A stretch of DNA of 64,000 nt from an uncultured Alistipes sp. (GCA_947623305.1 CANQGQ010000001.1:1-64000), one strand, 5' to 3'; positions 1 to 9,227 are shown, counted from the stretch's first letter. Notes: a model not told the origin generated them from the letters alone. Numbers and translations are program-made.

Positions 1-144
1 GGCATCCAGTTCGACCTTGCAGAGAAACGGACATTCGGCGACATGGAGCAGACCGGAAAGACCAACATCGTCGACGTACTTACCCTCCTGCTCAACTATA
101 AATACACGTCCGACCATGCTAAAAAAACTGATAAATCTGATTGA
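1..144 (+). CDS. C-terminal end of an unknown prophage protein (partial)
   Basis: An open frame enters from the left edge and ends at the TGA at 142-144, giving the last 47 residues of a protein (ending ...HAKKTDKSD). It overlaps the start of the next gene by 29 bases, as is common in packed phage operons, which supports translation. No domain is recognisable in so short a piece. By position, upstream of tail genes, it is probably a head-tail joining or tail structural protein; this is inference from synteny only. Confidence 0.55.
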   Translation, partial: GIQFDLAEKRTFGDMEQTGKTNIVDVLTLLLNYKYTSDHAKKTDKSD

Positions 145-574
145 ATACTGCGAAACTGTTGCAGACGACATGCCCGATGTTCCGAAACCCTTCGTCGTCG
201 CAGACAAGGAGCAGGGAACGACGGCACTCAATACCCCCGCCATCGTGGGGCCGCAGGTGGTCATCGCGCTGCCGCTTGCCTCGCTTGCCGGGGACTGCGA
301 TAATCCGACCGGCTCTTATACCGTGGTGATTTTCGCGTTGGAAAAGGGATTGGAGCAGACCGGCACACGCCCGCAGTACGTCGCACAATACTTGAAAACG
401 GCCGGTTTGCTGGGGCGTTTGCTCGGAAAGTTTCTGGCCGACATGGGCGGTTCATCGACGGGTCGCAGCTGCCCGATTTTGACCGGAATGGAAGTTTCCG
501 AATGTATCATCGCCCCCGAAGCGGGCATCTTCGGCGGCTGGAACGGCTATTCGGCAACGTTGACGCTGAAATGA
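116..574 (+). CDS. Prophage structural protein, 152 aa, function unknown
   Basis: I chose the ATG at 116 (start MLKKLINLIEYC) because the 33 residues that could be added upstream are low-complexity, basic and overlap the previous gene's frame. The body is rich in small and hydrophobic residues, with a segment VVIALPLASLAGD near residues 48-60 and a Gly-rich end. There is no signal peptide and no clear membrane span. It lies between an unknown phage gene and a methylase cassette, upstream of the tape measure gene, where siphoviruses encode head-completion, tail-terminator or tail-tube proteins. I do not recognise the family, so the structural role is inferred from place only. Confidence 0.55.
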   Translation: MLKKLINLIEYCETVADDMPDVPKPFVVADKEQGTTALNTPAIVGPQVVIALPLASLAGDCDNPTGSYTVVIFALEKGLEQTGTRPQYVAQYLKTAGLLGRLLGKFLADMGGSSTGRSCPILTGMEVSECIIAPEAGIFGGWNGYSATLTLK

Positions 575-593
575 TGGCGTGCCGTCGTATTTC

Positions 594-602
594 GGGGGGG
601 GG
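594..602. repeat. G9 homopolymer tract
   Basis: A run of exactly nine G lies just left of the putative small RNA. With the C9 at 984-992 it makes a 12-base inverted match (TTC plus G9) around the small DNA-binding-like gene. Confidence 0.9.
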
Positions 603-605
603 TAT

Positions 606-740
606 AGAAAAAGCCCCGGCCGTTGCAGTTCTCTGACCTACATACAACACACCACTCGAAGCGGTTAGCCGGGGATTGTTGATCGCCTGCCTCGCTTCGA
701 GTGTAAAATCGTGTATGTAAGTCAGAGTGTTGCAAAAGTA
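606..740 (-). ncRNA. Putative prophage small RNA with two competing folds
   Basis: Arms at 623-663 and 691-735 form a long imperfect inverted repeat: TTGCA, CTCTGAC, TACATACA and an 11-base CACTCGAAGCG block match in the same order. Read on the minus strand, a TAnnTTTG box (TACTTTTG, 740-733) precedes the structure, and it ends with GCCGGGG followed by five U (621-608). CCCCGGC, in the loop of the long hairpin (about 668-674), can pair with that GCCGGGG, so the long hairpin and the terminator-type stem compete, or form a pseudoknot. The transcript would be about 120 nt. No -33 box is clear. Alternatively the plus-strand copy hides the start of the next gene. Confidence 0.45.
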
Positions 741-1001
741 ATGAAAATCTACGAAATTCTATCTTTCAATAAGGAAATCCTCGACCGTTTCGAACGGATC
801 GGCGTCCGGCCCGAAGACTGCCGGTATCTCGACCTCTATAACGACTATCTGAAAATGAAAGCCGATCAAGAGAAGATGACCTATATCGTCGCGGTGCTTG
901 CCGACCGCTATGCCGTCAGCGAACGGAAAGTGTATGCCGTTATCGCGCAATTCGGGAAAGAGTGCACGGAGCGTGCAGCAAGTCCCCCCCCCGAAAAATA
1001 G
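741..1001 (+). CDS. Small helix-turn-helix-like prophage protein, 86 aa
   Basis: I chose the ATG at 741 (MKIYEILSFNKEIL). The upstream ATG at 711 lies inside the right arm of the inverted repeat and adds ten unlikely residues. The C-terminal half (LADRYAVSERKVYAVIAQFGK, about residues 56-76) reads like a helix-turn-helix recognition unit, with the 'xVSERKVYxxI' pattern of small phage regulators. The last residues, SPPPEK, are encoded across a C9 run, so a slip there changes only the end of the protein. It sits upstream of the methylase and could regulate it or the tail operon; that is inference. Confidence 0.6.
   Translation: MKIYEILSFNKEILDRFERIGVRPEDCRYLDLYNDYLKMKADQEKMTYIVAVLADRYAVSERKVYAVIAQFGKECTERAASPPPEK
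984..992. repeat. C9 homopolymer tract in the end of the small HTH-like gene
   Basis: Nine C encode the Pro-Pro-Pro before the last two residues of the gene at 741-1001. A one-base slip would replace the final residues and extend the frame a little. Confidence 0.9.
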
Positions 1002-1049
1002 GCAATTTGTGCAGTAAATCAAACCTTTGCAGGCTTAAAAAATCAAACT

Positions 1050-1874
1050 ATGCCTGCTAAAAATTACAACGCTGCACCGCTTCCGTTCATGGGTCAGAAA
1101 CGCCGTTTCGCTACCCAGTTCCGCGAAGCCCTGCACGACTTCCCGACGACCACGGTGTTCGTAGACTTGTTCGGCGGTTCCGGCCTGCTGTCGCATATCG
1201 CCAAGCGGGAACGACCGGACGCGCGGGTCATCTACAACGACTACGACGACTTTCATCTGCGAGTGGAGAATATCGAACGCACGAATGCGATCATCGACCG
1301 AATCCGCGCAATTCTTACTGATGCGCCGCGAGGAAAGAAGGTAGACGACACAAGACGGCGTTCGATTCTCGGACTGCTCGAAGAATACGAACGAACCGGA
1401 TACGTCGACTACATCACCGTGTCATCTTCGATCCTGTTTTCCGGAAAATACGCCACCAGTCTGTCGGAGCTCGAACGGCAAACATTCTACAATGTCGTGA
1501 AGCAATCGCCCTATCCCTTGTGCACGGATTATCTCAACGGCTTGGAAATCGTCAAATACGATTATCGGGAACTGTTCGCCCGATTCAAAGATGTCCCGAA
1601 CGTAGCGTTTCTTGTCGACCCGCCCTACTTATCGACCCAAGCGGGGCATTACTCCGGTTACTGGAAGCTGGCCGATTATCTGGACGTGTTCCAAACCATC
1701 CTCGAACATCCCTATATCTATTTCACCTCGAACAAGTCTTCGGTTGTCGAGTTCTTCGACTGGATGAATGCGCATGGATTCGGTTCGCCGTTCAATGGCG
1801 CTATCCGAAAGCAGATCAAAAATTCGGTAAGTTTCAATGCGCAATACACCGACATCATGATCTACCGACCGTAA
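1050..1874 (+). CDS. Orphan phage DNA adenine-N6 methyltransferase (D12/Dam class)
   Basis: This 274 aa protein matches the D12 class of adenine-N6 methylases, which move a methyl group from SAM to adenine in a short DNA site. Visible motifs are PLPFMGQKRR near residue 10, the SAM-binding motif FVDLFGGSGLLS (about 39-50) and the catalytic DPPY (about 192-195). Length is normal for Dam-type enzymes. No restriction endonuclease gene is next to it, so it is likely an orphan methylase shielding phage DNA or altering gene expression. A weak promoter-like TTTG box lies at 1026-1029 and a good terminator follows at 1891-1912. With the HTH-like gene before it, it forms a moron-like insert among morphogenesis genes. 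Confidence 0.9.
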   Translation: MPAKNYNAAPLPFMGQKRRFATQFREALHDFPTTTVFVDLFGGSGLLSHIAKRERPDARVIYNDYDDFHLRVENIERTNAIIDRIRAILTDAPRGKKVDDTRRRSILGLLEEYERTGYVDYITVSSSILFSGKYATSLSELERQTFYNVVKQSPYPLCTDYLNGLEIVKYDYRELFARFKDVPNVAFLVDPPYLSTQAGHYSGYWKLADYLDVFQTILEHPYIYFTSNKSSVVEFFDWMNAHGFGSPFNGAIRKQIKNSVSFNAQYTDIMIYRP

Positions 1875-1890
1875 CCGGCAAAGCCCACCG

Positions 1891-1912
1891 CCCCGCGATA
1901 AGCGGGGTTTTT
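1891..1912 (+). terminator. Intrinsic terminator after the methylase
   Basis: A six-base-pair stem CCCCGC/GCGGGG with a GATAA loop is followed by five T. It closes the methylase cassette before the tail operon promoter. Confidence 0.8.
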
Positions 1913-1929
1913 CATGCCTTTTCCTGTCC

Positions 1930-1960
1930 TTTCCGGCGGCCCGACCGACGGCTACATTTG
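1930..1960 (+). promoter_or_regulatory. Bacteroidetes-type promoter for the tail operon
   Basis: TTTC at 1930-1933, 19 bases, then TACATTTG at 1953-1960 fits the Bacteroidetes sigma-ABfr pattern. Transcription should start near 1967, only about 5-11 bases before the ATGs at 1972 and 1978, so the first message would be nearly leaderless. Confidence 0.65.
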
Positions 1961-1971
1961 TTGCAAACCGA

Positions 1972-2361
1972 ATGACTATGGCATCACTTGTCGAAGAACA
2001 TTTCATCCGCGAAACGCTGGAAGCGGCGGCGGTACATATCTACAAAGACCAGACGGAGGCCATCCAACAGGCTGTCAGCTCCGCATCTACGGGGCATCTG
2101 CTCCGTAACCGTTTTTTCAACGTCGGAGACACGACCATCGAACACCGACATCCCGTCTACGAACGGTTCCTTGACATGAAAAAACTCCAACGCAACGGCA
2201 AGGTCGTGAAACGCACGCCGCAGCATATCCACAACCGCTTCATGTGGGGGCTCTACCTCCGCATCCAAGACCGGCTGATGTACGGGCTGACGGAGGACGT
2301 CCGCCAGCGGATACGCACTTCTCTCGGCATCGACAAACAGCAGAATACCACCCAGAAATAA
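1972..2361 (+). CDS. Prophage protein before the tape measure gene, 129 aa
   Basis: A 129 aa basic, helical protein (an ATG at 1978 is also possible). It contains the stretch RFMWGLYLRIQDRLMYGLTEDV and ends six bases before the tape measure start. In siphoviruses this slot usually holds tail assembly chaperones, but no frameshift site or chaperone signature is visible. It is the first gene after the promoter at 1930-1960. The family is not recognised, so the tail-assembly role is inferred from position. Confidence 0.6.
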   Translation: MTMASLVEEHFIRETLEAAAVHIYKDQTEAIQQAVSSASTGHLLRNRFFNVGDTTIEHRHPVYERFLDMKKLQRNGKVVKRTPQHIHNRFMWGLYLRIQDRLMYGLTEDVRQRIRTSLGIDKQQNTTQK

Positions 2362-2367
2362 TTCGAC

Positions 2368-5300
2368 ATGGCACGCAAAATCAAAGAGGAAGAACTCCGG
2401 CTGAATATCGTTGTCAACGGCGACCCCGTCCGCAAGGAGATCGCCGAACTGATGGCCAAAAACCGCCAGCTCAAAGCAACGAACGACGATTTGGAACGTT
2501 CGCAAAAAAAGCTGGCCGCCGCCGGCAAGAAAGACACGGAAGAGTACCGCGCGCTCACCCATCAAATCGAGGCGAACAAAGCCGCTATGGCAGGGAATCG
2601 CGGTCAGATAGACAAACTGACCGCTAAGCTGAAAGTGAACGACATGACGATTGCCGAACTGAACCGGCGCATCCGCGACTTAAAATGGCAATGGAGTAGA
2701 TTTGATCCAAATTCCAAAAAGTGGGAGCAATGCAACGCCGAACTGACGCAACTCGAAACACGGCTGGCCGAATTGAAAGGCAAAGCTGGCGGCGTACAGA
2801 GCGCATGGGGCAAAATGACCTCCGGCTATTCTGCGATGATCGGAAAGCTCATGGTGGGATATGCCGCGGTTCGAGGGTTTTTCAACCTTTTCGCAAGCGG
2901 ATTCCGGAAAATCAAAGAGTTCGAGCAGGCGAACGTCAACCTTTCGACGATTCTCGGCGTGCACGTCTCGAAGATGACCGCCCTCACGAAGTCGGCCCTC
3001 GAACTCGGCCGCACGACCGAATACACGGCGTCGCAGGTTACAGGCTTGCAGACGGAACTGGCGAAACTGGGATTCGGCCAGACGCAGATTTTGCAGATGA
3101 CGAAACCCGTGTTGCAATTCGCAACGGCCGTCGGGGCGGAACTGCCGGAAGCGGCGGCGTTGGCCGGTGCGACGCTGCGGGCATTCGATAAGGATGCGAC
3201 CGATGCGGACGATGTACTGGCTACGATGGCCGTCGCGACAAACAAGTCCGCCCTCTCCTTCGCCTATCTTCAAACCTCGATGTCGATTGTCGCACCGGTG
3301 GCGAAAACATTCGGATTCGACGTCAAAGATACGATCGCCCTGCTCGGTACGCTGGCGAATAGCGGATTCGACGCATCGAGTGCGGCGACCGCCACGAGAA
3401 ACATTTTGCTCAATCTGGCGGACGCGAACGGCAAGCTGGCCAAAGAACTCGGGAAACCCGTGAAGACGCTGCCCGATCTGATCGCCGGACTGCGGAAATT
3501 GGATGAAAAAGGCGTGAACTTGGCGAAGACGCTCGAACTGACGGACAAACGCAGCGTCGCGGCGTTCAACACGTTCCTGCGGGGAGCCGGCGCAATGGGC
3601 GAACTTCGGGGCAATCTGGAAGACGTCGATGGCGAACTCGAGCGCATCAGCGAAGAACGTCTGCAAACGGTCGAGGGTTCGATTAAAATTCTGGAAAGCA
3701 CGTGGGAAGGGCTGTTGCTCTCGTTTTATAATAGCAAGGGATTCATCAAATTTGCCATTGATGGCCTCACCGGTCTGCTTACAGGCATCACCAATCTAAT
3801 CAAGGGCAGCGAACCGTTAATCGACCAATTTGACCAGCAGCTCGATCGGGTAGCTTCATTGGAAAGAGAAATTCCTCCGCTGGCATCCGAATATGATATG
3901 TTGCGTAGCAAAACCTCTTTGAATGCCGATGAACAAGAGCGGCTCAAAGCCGTAACCAAACAACTCGCAGCAGCTTACCCCGGAGCGATTACCGCCGTCG
4001 ACGAATACGGGAATGCCATAGAAATCAATACCGGTAAAATCCGCCAGTATCTCGATGCAGAAAAGGCTCGTTTGAAATATATTCATGCGGATGCGATAAA
4101 AGACCTTGAAAAGGAGGTAAAGAAGCAACAACAGATCATCGAGAATGCTCGAGCTCAAATTGAAAGAGGCGTTACCTATACGGGCGGCTCGCTCGGTGGT
4201 GATATAGGATACTTGCGTGATCTGACTTCCGAAGAAATAAAAGCACTCCAACGAAATATCGCTCATGCGCGAGAAATCCGAGAGGGTGCTTTGGCCCAGT
4301 TGAAGCGGTTGAACGGCGAAGAGCTGGATGAAATGATTCAGTCGCAGCAAGAGCGGCGCGATGCCGAAGCGGCTGCTGCCGAAGAAGAACGGAAACAACG
4401 AGACGCCGAAGACCGAGCCCGCAAAGAAAAACAACGACAGCAAGAGGCAGCAGCGGCGGCCTACAAAGCGCTCGATGAAAAAGAGATCACCGAACGTCTT
4501 GCCCTCAAAAAGGATTATCTGGCCGGAGTGATTGCAACCGAAGAAGAATACAATGCCCGACTGTTGCAGCTCAATATCGACGCGCTCAAAAAACGCATCC
4601 AGTCCGGTCAAGTCAAAGGCAAGGAGCGGCTCACGATGGAAGAACAGCTTACGACGCTGTTGCTCCAGCAGAAAAAACAGGAGCAGAAAAAACTCGAAGA
4701 AATCGAAAAACAACGTATCGAAAACATCACCGATCCCATCGAGAAAGAGGAAGCCCTATATGCTCAACAGCAAAAGAAGTACGCGGGGAATACCGCCATG
4801 CTCGAACAGCTTGCGCGGAACCATGCCCGAAAAAGCAATGAAATAAAGCTCAAGCAAGCCCTCGAAGCCCTCAAAATAGACGAAACCAACTACAAGGAAG
4901 AACGGGGCTTATTGGTCAGACGGCAAGCAGAGGAATTGTCCTTATCGACATTGACCAACGCGCAACGGAAGAGGCTAAAGAAAAAGCACATCGAAGAGTT
5001 GAAAGCTCTCGATGCCGGATATTACACCGAAGTTCTGCAAAAAATCCAGCAACTGTTTTCCGAAGGACAAATCGAAATTCCGACGGCCGAAGGGATGCTT
5101 AAACAAATAGACCTCGATACGGAACTTTTGAGCGAGGAAGAAAAAAAGCAGTTGCAGGAGATGATCGACGCATTTGCCGCCAAACTGCAAGCTGCGAAAG
5201 AGGCCGTGAACGAACTGGGGCTCTCGTTTACAAATAAGCAAGGCAACATCTTCGGCTTTTCACAAGACGATTGGAACCGTTTTTTCCGAAATCTTGCCGA

Positions 5301-6252
5301 CGGTAAATTCGGTGTCGATGAATTGAGTATGACTTTCGGAGCCGTATCCGAAGCCGCCAACATGGCGCTGAATCTGTATTCCGGCTATGACAAGATGATG
5401 ACGGCGAAGGAAAACGCCGAACTCAAAAAGTACAAAAAGAACCAAAACGCAAAGAAAAAGCAGTTGCAGTCCCGTTTGGATGCAGGGCTCATGTCGCAGG
5501 CTCAATACGACGCTGAAACCCAACGGATGGACGAGGAATACGACAAAAAGCAGGAGGCGTTAGAGATTAAACAGGCGAAACGCCAAAAAGCGATGAGCCT
5601 TGCACAAGTAGCAATCGACACGGCGGCGGCTGTTGGCAAAGCAATCGCCTTGTACGCATGGCCTTGGTCATTGATTCCTATCGCTTTTGCCACAGCCACC
5701 GGTGCGGCCCAAGCTGCTTTAATCGCTGCTACACCCATCGCCGGTGCTGAAGCGGGCGGTTTTCCGGTCGAACGGGCGCAGGACGGCAAACGGTTCAACG
5801 CATCGGTCGAACCCGACAAACGCGGTTACGTCGATCGTCCGACCGTGCTCGTAGGCGAGAACGGCATGGAATACGTCATCCCGAACGAAGCCATGCAGAA
5901 CCCTACGGCCGTGCCCATCATCGACACGTTCGAAGCGGTGCGCCGGCGCGGACGGTTGCGCGATTTCGATTTTTCGCAGGTGCTGCCGACACTCTATGCG
6001 GTACCCGGACGGGCCGTCGGCGGCCGACTATTCCCGACCTCGAATGCTTCGTTGCCGGACAACATTGCATACGACACTTCGACCACACAATATATCGGGT
6101 ATCTCAAAGAAATTATCTACTTACTGAAATGCCTCGATAAAAAGGCAGACAACCCGACGCCTGCTGTTTTTTCGATGCTCGGCCGCGGCGGATTCGTGGA
6201 AGAGTACAACAAATACCTCAAACTTAAACGTAACGGACAATTAGGAATTTAA
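2368..6252 (+). CDS. Phage tail tape measure protein
   Basis: This 1294 aa protein is the largest in the tail block. Layout: N-terminal coiled coil (about 1-140) with many Lys and Glu; a TP901-type tape-measure core (about 150-470) with the pattern TTEYTASQVTGLQTELAKLG and a repeated 'LAxxGFDAS' style; a long coiled coil rich in E, K, Q and R (about 560-1010); and a hydrophobic segment near 1075-1130 (ALYAWPWSLIPIAFATATGA), which may help the protein enter the host membrane. Tape measures set tail length at roughly 1.5 angstrom per residue, suggesting a tail near 190 nm; that number is an estimate from family knowledge. It lies seven bases from the gene that follows. Confidence 0.9.
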   Translation: MARKIKEEELRLNIVVNGDPVRKEIAELMAKNRQLKATNDDLERSQKKLAAAGKKDTEEYRALTHQIEANKAAMAGNRGQIDKLTAKLKVNDMTIAELNRRIRDLKWQWSRFDPNSKKWEQCNAELTQLETRLAELKGKAGGVQSAWGKMTSGYSAMIGKLMVGYAAVRGFFNLFASGFRKIKEFEQANVNLSTILGVHVSKMTALTKSALELGRTTEYTASQVTGLQTELAKLGFGQTQILQMTKPVLQFATAVGAELPEAAALAGATLRAFDKDATDADDVLATMAVATNKSALSFAYLQTSMSIVAPVAKTFGFDVKDTIALLGTLANSGFDASSAATATRNILLNLADANGKLAKELGKPVKTLPDLIAGLRKLDEKGVNLAKTLELTDKRSVAAFNTFLRGAGAMGELRGNLEDVDGELERISEERLQTVEGSIKILESTWEGLLLSFYNSKGFIKFAIDGLTGLLTGITNLIKGSEPLIDQFDQQLDRVASLEREIPPLASEYDMLRSKTSLNADEQERLKAVTKQLAAAYPGAITAVDEYGNAIEINTGKIRQYLDAEKARLKYIHADAIKDLEKEVKKQQQIIENARAQIERGVTYTGGSLGGDIGYLRDLTSEEIKALQRNIAHAREIREGALAQLKRLNGEELDEMIQSQQERRDAEAAAAEEERKQRDAEDRARKEKQRQQEAAAAAYKALDEKEITERLALKKDYLAGVIATEEEYNARLLQLNIDALKKRIQSGQVKGKERLTMEEQLTTLLLQQKKQEQKKLEEIEKQRIENITDPIEKEEALYAQQQKKYAGNTAMLEQLARNHARKSNEIKLKQALEALKIDETNYKEERGLLVRRQAEELSLSTLTNAQRKRLKKKHIEELKALDAGYYTEVLQKIQQLFSEGQIEIPTAEGMLKQIDLDTELLSEEEKKQLQEMIDAFAAKLQAAKEAVNELGLSFTNKQGNIFGFSQDDWNRFFRNLADGKFGVDELSMTFGAVSEAANMALNLYSGYDKMMTAKENAELKKYKKNQNAKKKQLQSRLDAGLMSQAQYDAETQRMDEEYDKKQEALEIKQAKRQKAMSLAQVAIDTAAAVGKAIALYAWPWSLIPIAFATATGAAQAALIAATPIAGAEAGGFPVERAQDGKRFNASVEPDKRGYVDRPTVLVGENGMEYVIPNEAMQNPTAVPIIDTFEAVRRRGRLRDFDFSQVLPTLYAVPGRAVGGRLFPTSNASLPDNIAYDTSTTQYIGYLKEIIYLLKCLDKKADNPTPAVFSMLGRGGFVEEYNKYLKLKRNGQLGI

Positions 6253-6258
6253 TCGAAA

Positions 6259-7989
6259 ATGATTGCATTCATTACATCGACCGGAGTTGAAATAGATCTC
6301 CTGCCGAATCAAGAAATAGCACTGACGATCGAAAATGCGTTTTTATCGAGTGATCGTATTCCCGTTGCATGGACGACAGACATCGAGTTGGCCCTTTCGG
6401 AAAAAAATCGCAGGCTTTTCGGGATTCCGGGTGCCATGCTGCTCGCACCGCAGAAAAGACAGGTCAATGTCGAAATGCGCATCGATGGGATTACCGTCAT
6501 GTCGGGAAAGCTGAAATTAACGGGATGCGATTCTCAACGAATCAATGCTTCGTTCGTTGGGGTTGAAATCGAATCCTCACTAACCGGTTCGCTTAAAGAC
6601 GTCCAGCTCGATAAATGGAATTTCGGCAAACTCGGAGAGTACGACGATAAAACACTTTATAACGAAGTGATGACCGGAGCGGCCGACGGTACACGGGATG
6701 ACTTTGCTACACCTTGCATGATTCGCGCCAGCGAGGAAGATACAGAGGAACCCTATATCGATTTGCCGACAGAATCTACGCGCGAAGCATGGGCGACGAA
6801 ATTTCTCAATGCCAAAATCGGTACGTTTACCGTACCGGTCGTTCGGCTGAAATACCTTCTGCAAAGAATTTGCGCCGACTACCGTATCGACGAAGAATTT
6901 GCAACCTATATCGATAAAATCGGCATCGTCGCGCCGTATCGGACGAACGGCAACATTGCGGATTATCGAACCGGTTGTTTGGATAAAGACGAAAATGGAA
7001 ATTTCATTCTCGATCTGGCATCGGGTATGCCGGACGTTTCAATCGAAGATTTCGTGAAGAATCTGCTAAATGTCTTTGCCGCTACCATCTATTTAACGCC
7101 GACAGAGAAACGGATCGTCGCGAATAAAACGATTATCGAAGATGCGGAGTTCATCGACTGGACGAACCGAATCGGCGATGACTTCGAACAAGAATGCGAA
7201 GAGGAACAGCATTACGAATGTGGGTTTTCGGGTGTATCCGAAACGGAAATCAAAGAATCGGTCGTCGAATGCGAGCACGTGAACGAAGCCTTCAAACAGC
7301 CGGAGGACACGGTTGTCCACGCATCGGATACAGGAGATTATTATCGTGTTTTCAAAAAAACAGTCAGTCTGGGCCTTTCCTATGGTGAAAGCACGAAAAA
7401 AGACGTTACGGCACTCAAGCTGCTCAAGCAAGGCGGCATGGCCATGAAAAGCACGTCGGCCGGTGATGCGAATGAAACGATTTCCGCGACAAGTAATTTT
7501 ATTCCAGTCCGAAGTCTTCCCTACCTCATGCCCGCTTATGTTTCATGGGCTATCAATACCGAAGAGTGCGTCGTTATACCGATTATCGAAATGCCGGAAG
7601 TGGGCGGCACTCGACCGACTTCTGTCTATTTCGGTACACTGGAAAACTCACTTTCGACCGCCGGTGGTTACACACCGAGAGTTCAGTTGACAAGCAACGG
7701 GTGCTACGGTGCCGGTGGCGATTTCCTTTCATCTTTCATGCTATCCGAAACCTCCTTATCCATGAATGGTGGGTTGCATAGGTTTCATGAACCGTACAAA
7801 AACTGGATCGAGAAAGAGAAAACGGTAACGAAAATCTCCGTCAATCTTACGGTTGCCGATCTTGCGAATCTTCAAATATGGAAGAAACGAATGATCTACA
7901 ACCAGTTGTTTTTTATCAAAACGCTGGCAATTACCTGCTACACTTCGAAAAACGGCATAACAGCCGAAGCTGATTTTATTTCCGCATAA
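6259..7989 (+). CDS. Baseplate or distal-tail structural protein, 576 aa
   Basis: The protein follows the tape measure gene by six bases. It begins MIAFITSTGVEIDLLPNQEI, and the N-terminal 150 residues look like a beta-rich fold with FGIPGAMLLAPQKRQVNVEMR. The middle is acidic; the end is a short beta domain (NLTVADLANLQIWKKRM). It has no signal peptide. In siphoviruses this position encodes the distal tail protein or tail hub. It resembles uncharacterised proteins seen at the same place in Bacteroides phages, but I cannot name a Pfam family. The structural role is inferred. Confidence 0.65.
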   Translation: MIAFITSTGVEIDLLPNQEIALTIENAFLSSDRIPVAWTTDIELALSEKNRRLFGIPGAMLLAPQKRQVNVEMRIDGITVMSGKLKLTGCDSQRINASFVGVEIESSLTGSLKDVQLDKWNFGKLGEYDDKTLYNEVMTGAADGTRDDFATPCMIRASEEDTEEPYIDLPTESTREAWATKFLNAKIGTFTVPVVRLKYLLQRICADYRIDEEFATYIDKIGIVAPYRTNGNIADYRTGCLDKDENGNFILDLASGMPDVSIEDFVKNLLNVFAATIYLTPTEKRIVANKTIIEDAEFIDWTNRIGDDFEQECEEEQHYECGFSGVSETEIKESVVECEHVNEAFKQPEDTVVHASDTGDYYRVFKKTVSLGLSYGESTKKDVTALKLLKQGGMAMKSTSAGDANETISATSNFIPVRSLPYLMPAYVSWAINTEECVVIPIIEMPEVGGTRPTSVYFGTLENSLSTAGGYTPRVQLTSNGCYGAGGDFLSSFMLSETSLSMNGGLHRFHEPYKNWIEKEKTVTKISVNLTVADLANLQIWKKRMIYNQLFFIKTLAITCYTSKNGITAEADFISA

Positions 7990-8039
7990 GTGTCCTTTCG
8001 CGTGTCCGCCGATCGGAATACATTTGACGAAAAAAGAAG

Positions 8040-9227
8040 ATGAGCGAACCCTCCGGCATAACATTTCCAGTCGACCCCGTCCGTCCTACACCGATCGAGA
8101 TACCGATCCGTCCGTCGACCGAAACCGATTCAACGATGGAAATGGGCGTGCATTTCGCGCACAATGCCCCCGATCTGGTTGCGACGGAGACGACCGAGCC
8201 CGTGCAGCTGACTATTCAGATCGACGGGGCGACGCTCGTTGATGCGATGACGCTGACGCCCGATGCAGACCGACGCATCACGATACCCGTGCGCCGATTC
8301 GCACGGGGCATCGAGCCGATCGCAGGCCCGGGCACCGTCTGCAAAGCGCTGCCGACGATGCGCATCGAAATCCGTTTCTCCGAGACTTCGAAAGCGACCT
8401 ACATCTACAACGTAATCCCAGGGGGTATTGCCGCATCCCGCGAAATGTTCGACTATCTGCTGGCCAACTTTCTGACCTCGCAGCCGCAGATTATCGAAAC
8501 GACGCTGGAACAGCCGCAATGGTTGGCGTTCGTCCGCCCGCAAACGACGGACAACATCGTAGTCTCTGAAACGCTGGAATCCACGCTGTACACCGCAGAC
8601 GGACGCCGCATCACGAAGCAGATCGCCGAAACGCCCGAACAATACGCCTACAACCAAGTGGACACGAGTTTCCGCACGCTTTGGTGGGAGTTATGCCGCG
8701 AAGAGAACTTGACCCCCGTCGCCTACGATGTCTTCGGCACGAGCGTCGTGAGCCGGTCGCACGTTCCGAACCCCGAACCCGACCGCCCGATCGGTCAACG
8801 TTATCTACTGCGGCCGCCCCAACCAGACGAGCATTGTTTCGGATTTATCAACGGCATGGGCGGCTTCGACACGCTGATGATGCAGGGGTCGACCGTGCTC
8901 AAACCCGAAGGTGAAAACGAGACGTTCATCCACGACGAAGCCGAACGCGAACTGACGAACGGCTATACGTCCTACTGGGAGGCCTCGACCGGATATATCG
9001 ACACCGAACGCATGGCGGCCCAATACCAGGATTTTATTAAGAGCACGAATCGCTGGATTTATCGTCGGGAAAAGTGGTTGCGCATCATCGTAGATGAATA
9101 CAAGGTCGAGCACACCCCGCGCGAGCTGAATGCCTACACATTCAAATACCACTTCGCCGAACGAAACGAATACCGCGATTTCGAGCGAATCGGACTACCG
9201 GAAGTCGAATTACCAACCATCTTATAA
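8040..9227 (+). CDS. Tail tip or baseplate structural protein, 395 aa
   Basis: Starts MSEPSGITFPVDPVRP 50 bases after the previous gene. The first third is Pro/Thr-rich with beta-like repeats (EPVQLTIQIDGATLVDAMTL). The later part is aromatic and acidic, with TNRWIYRREKWLRIIVDEY near residues 336-354. No signal or membrane span is seen. It sits between the tail hub-like gene and the fibre, so a baseplate or fibre-anchor role is likely; no family is recognised. The next gene begins five bases downstream, consistent with one operon. Confidence 0.6.
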   Translation: MSEPSGITFPVDPVRPTPIEIPIRPSTETDSTMEMGVHFAHNAPDLVATETTEPVQLTIQIDGATLVDAMTLTPDADRRITIPVRRFARGIEPIAGPGTVCKALPTMRIEIRFSETSKATYIYNVIPGGIAASREMFDYLLANFLTSQPQIIETTLEQPQWLAFVRPQTTDNIVVSETLESTLYTADGRRITKQIAETPEQYAYNQVDTSFRTLWWELCREENLTPVAYDVFGTSVVSRSHVPNPEPDRPIGQRYLLRPPQPDEHCFGFINGMGGFDTLMMQGSTVLKPEGENETFIHDEAERELTNGYTSYWEASTGYIDTERMAAQYQDFIKSTNRWIYRREKWLRIIVDEYKVEHTPRELNAYTFKYHFAERNEYRDFERIGLPEVELPTIL

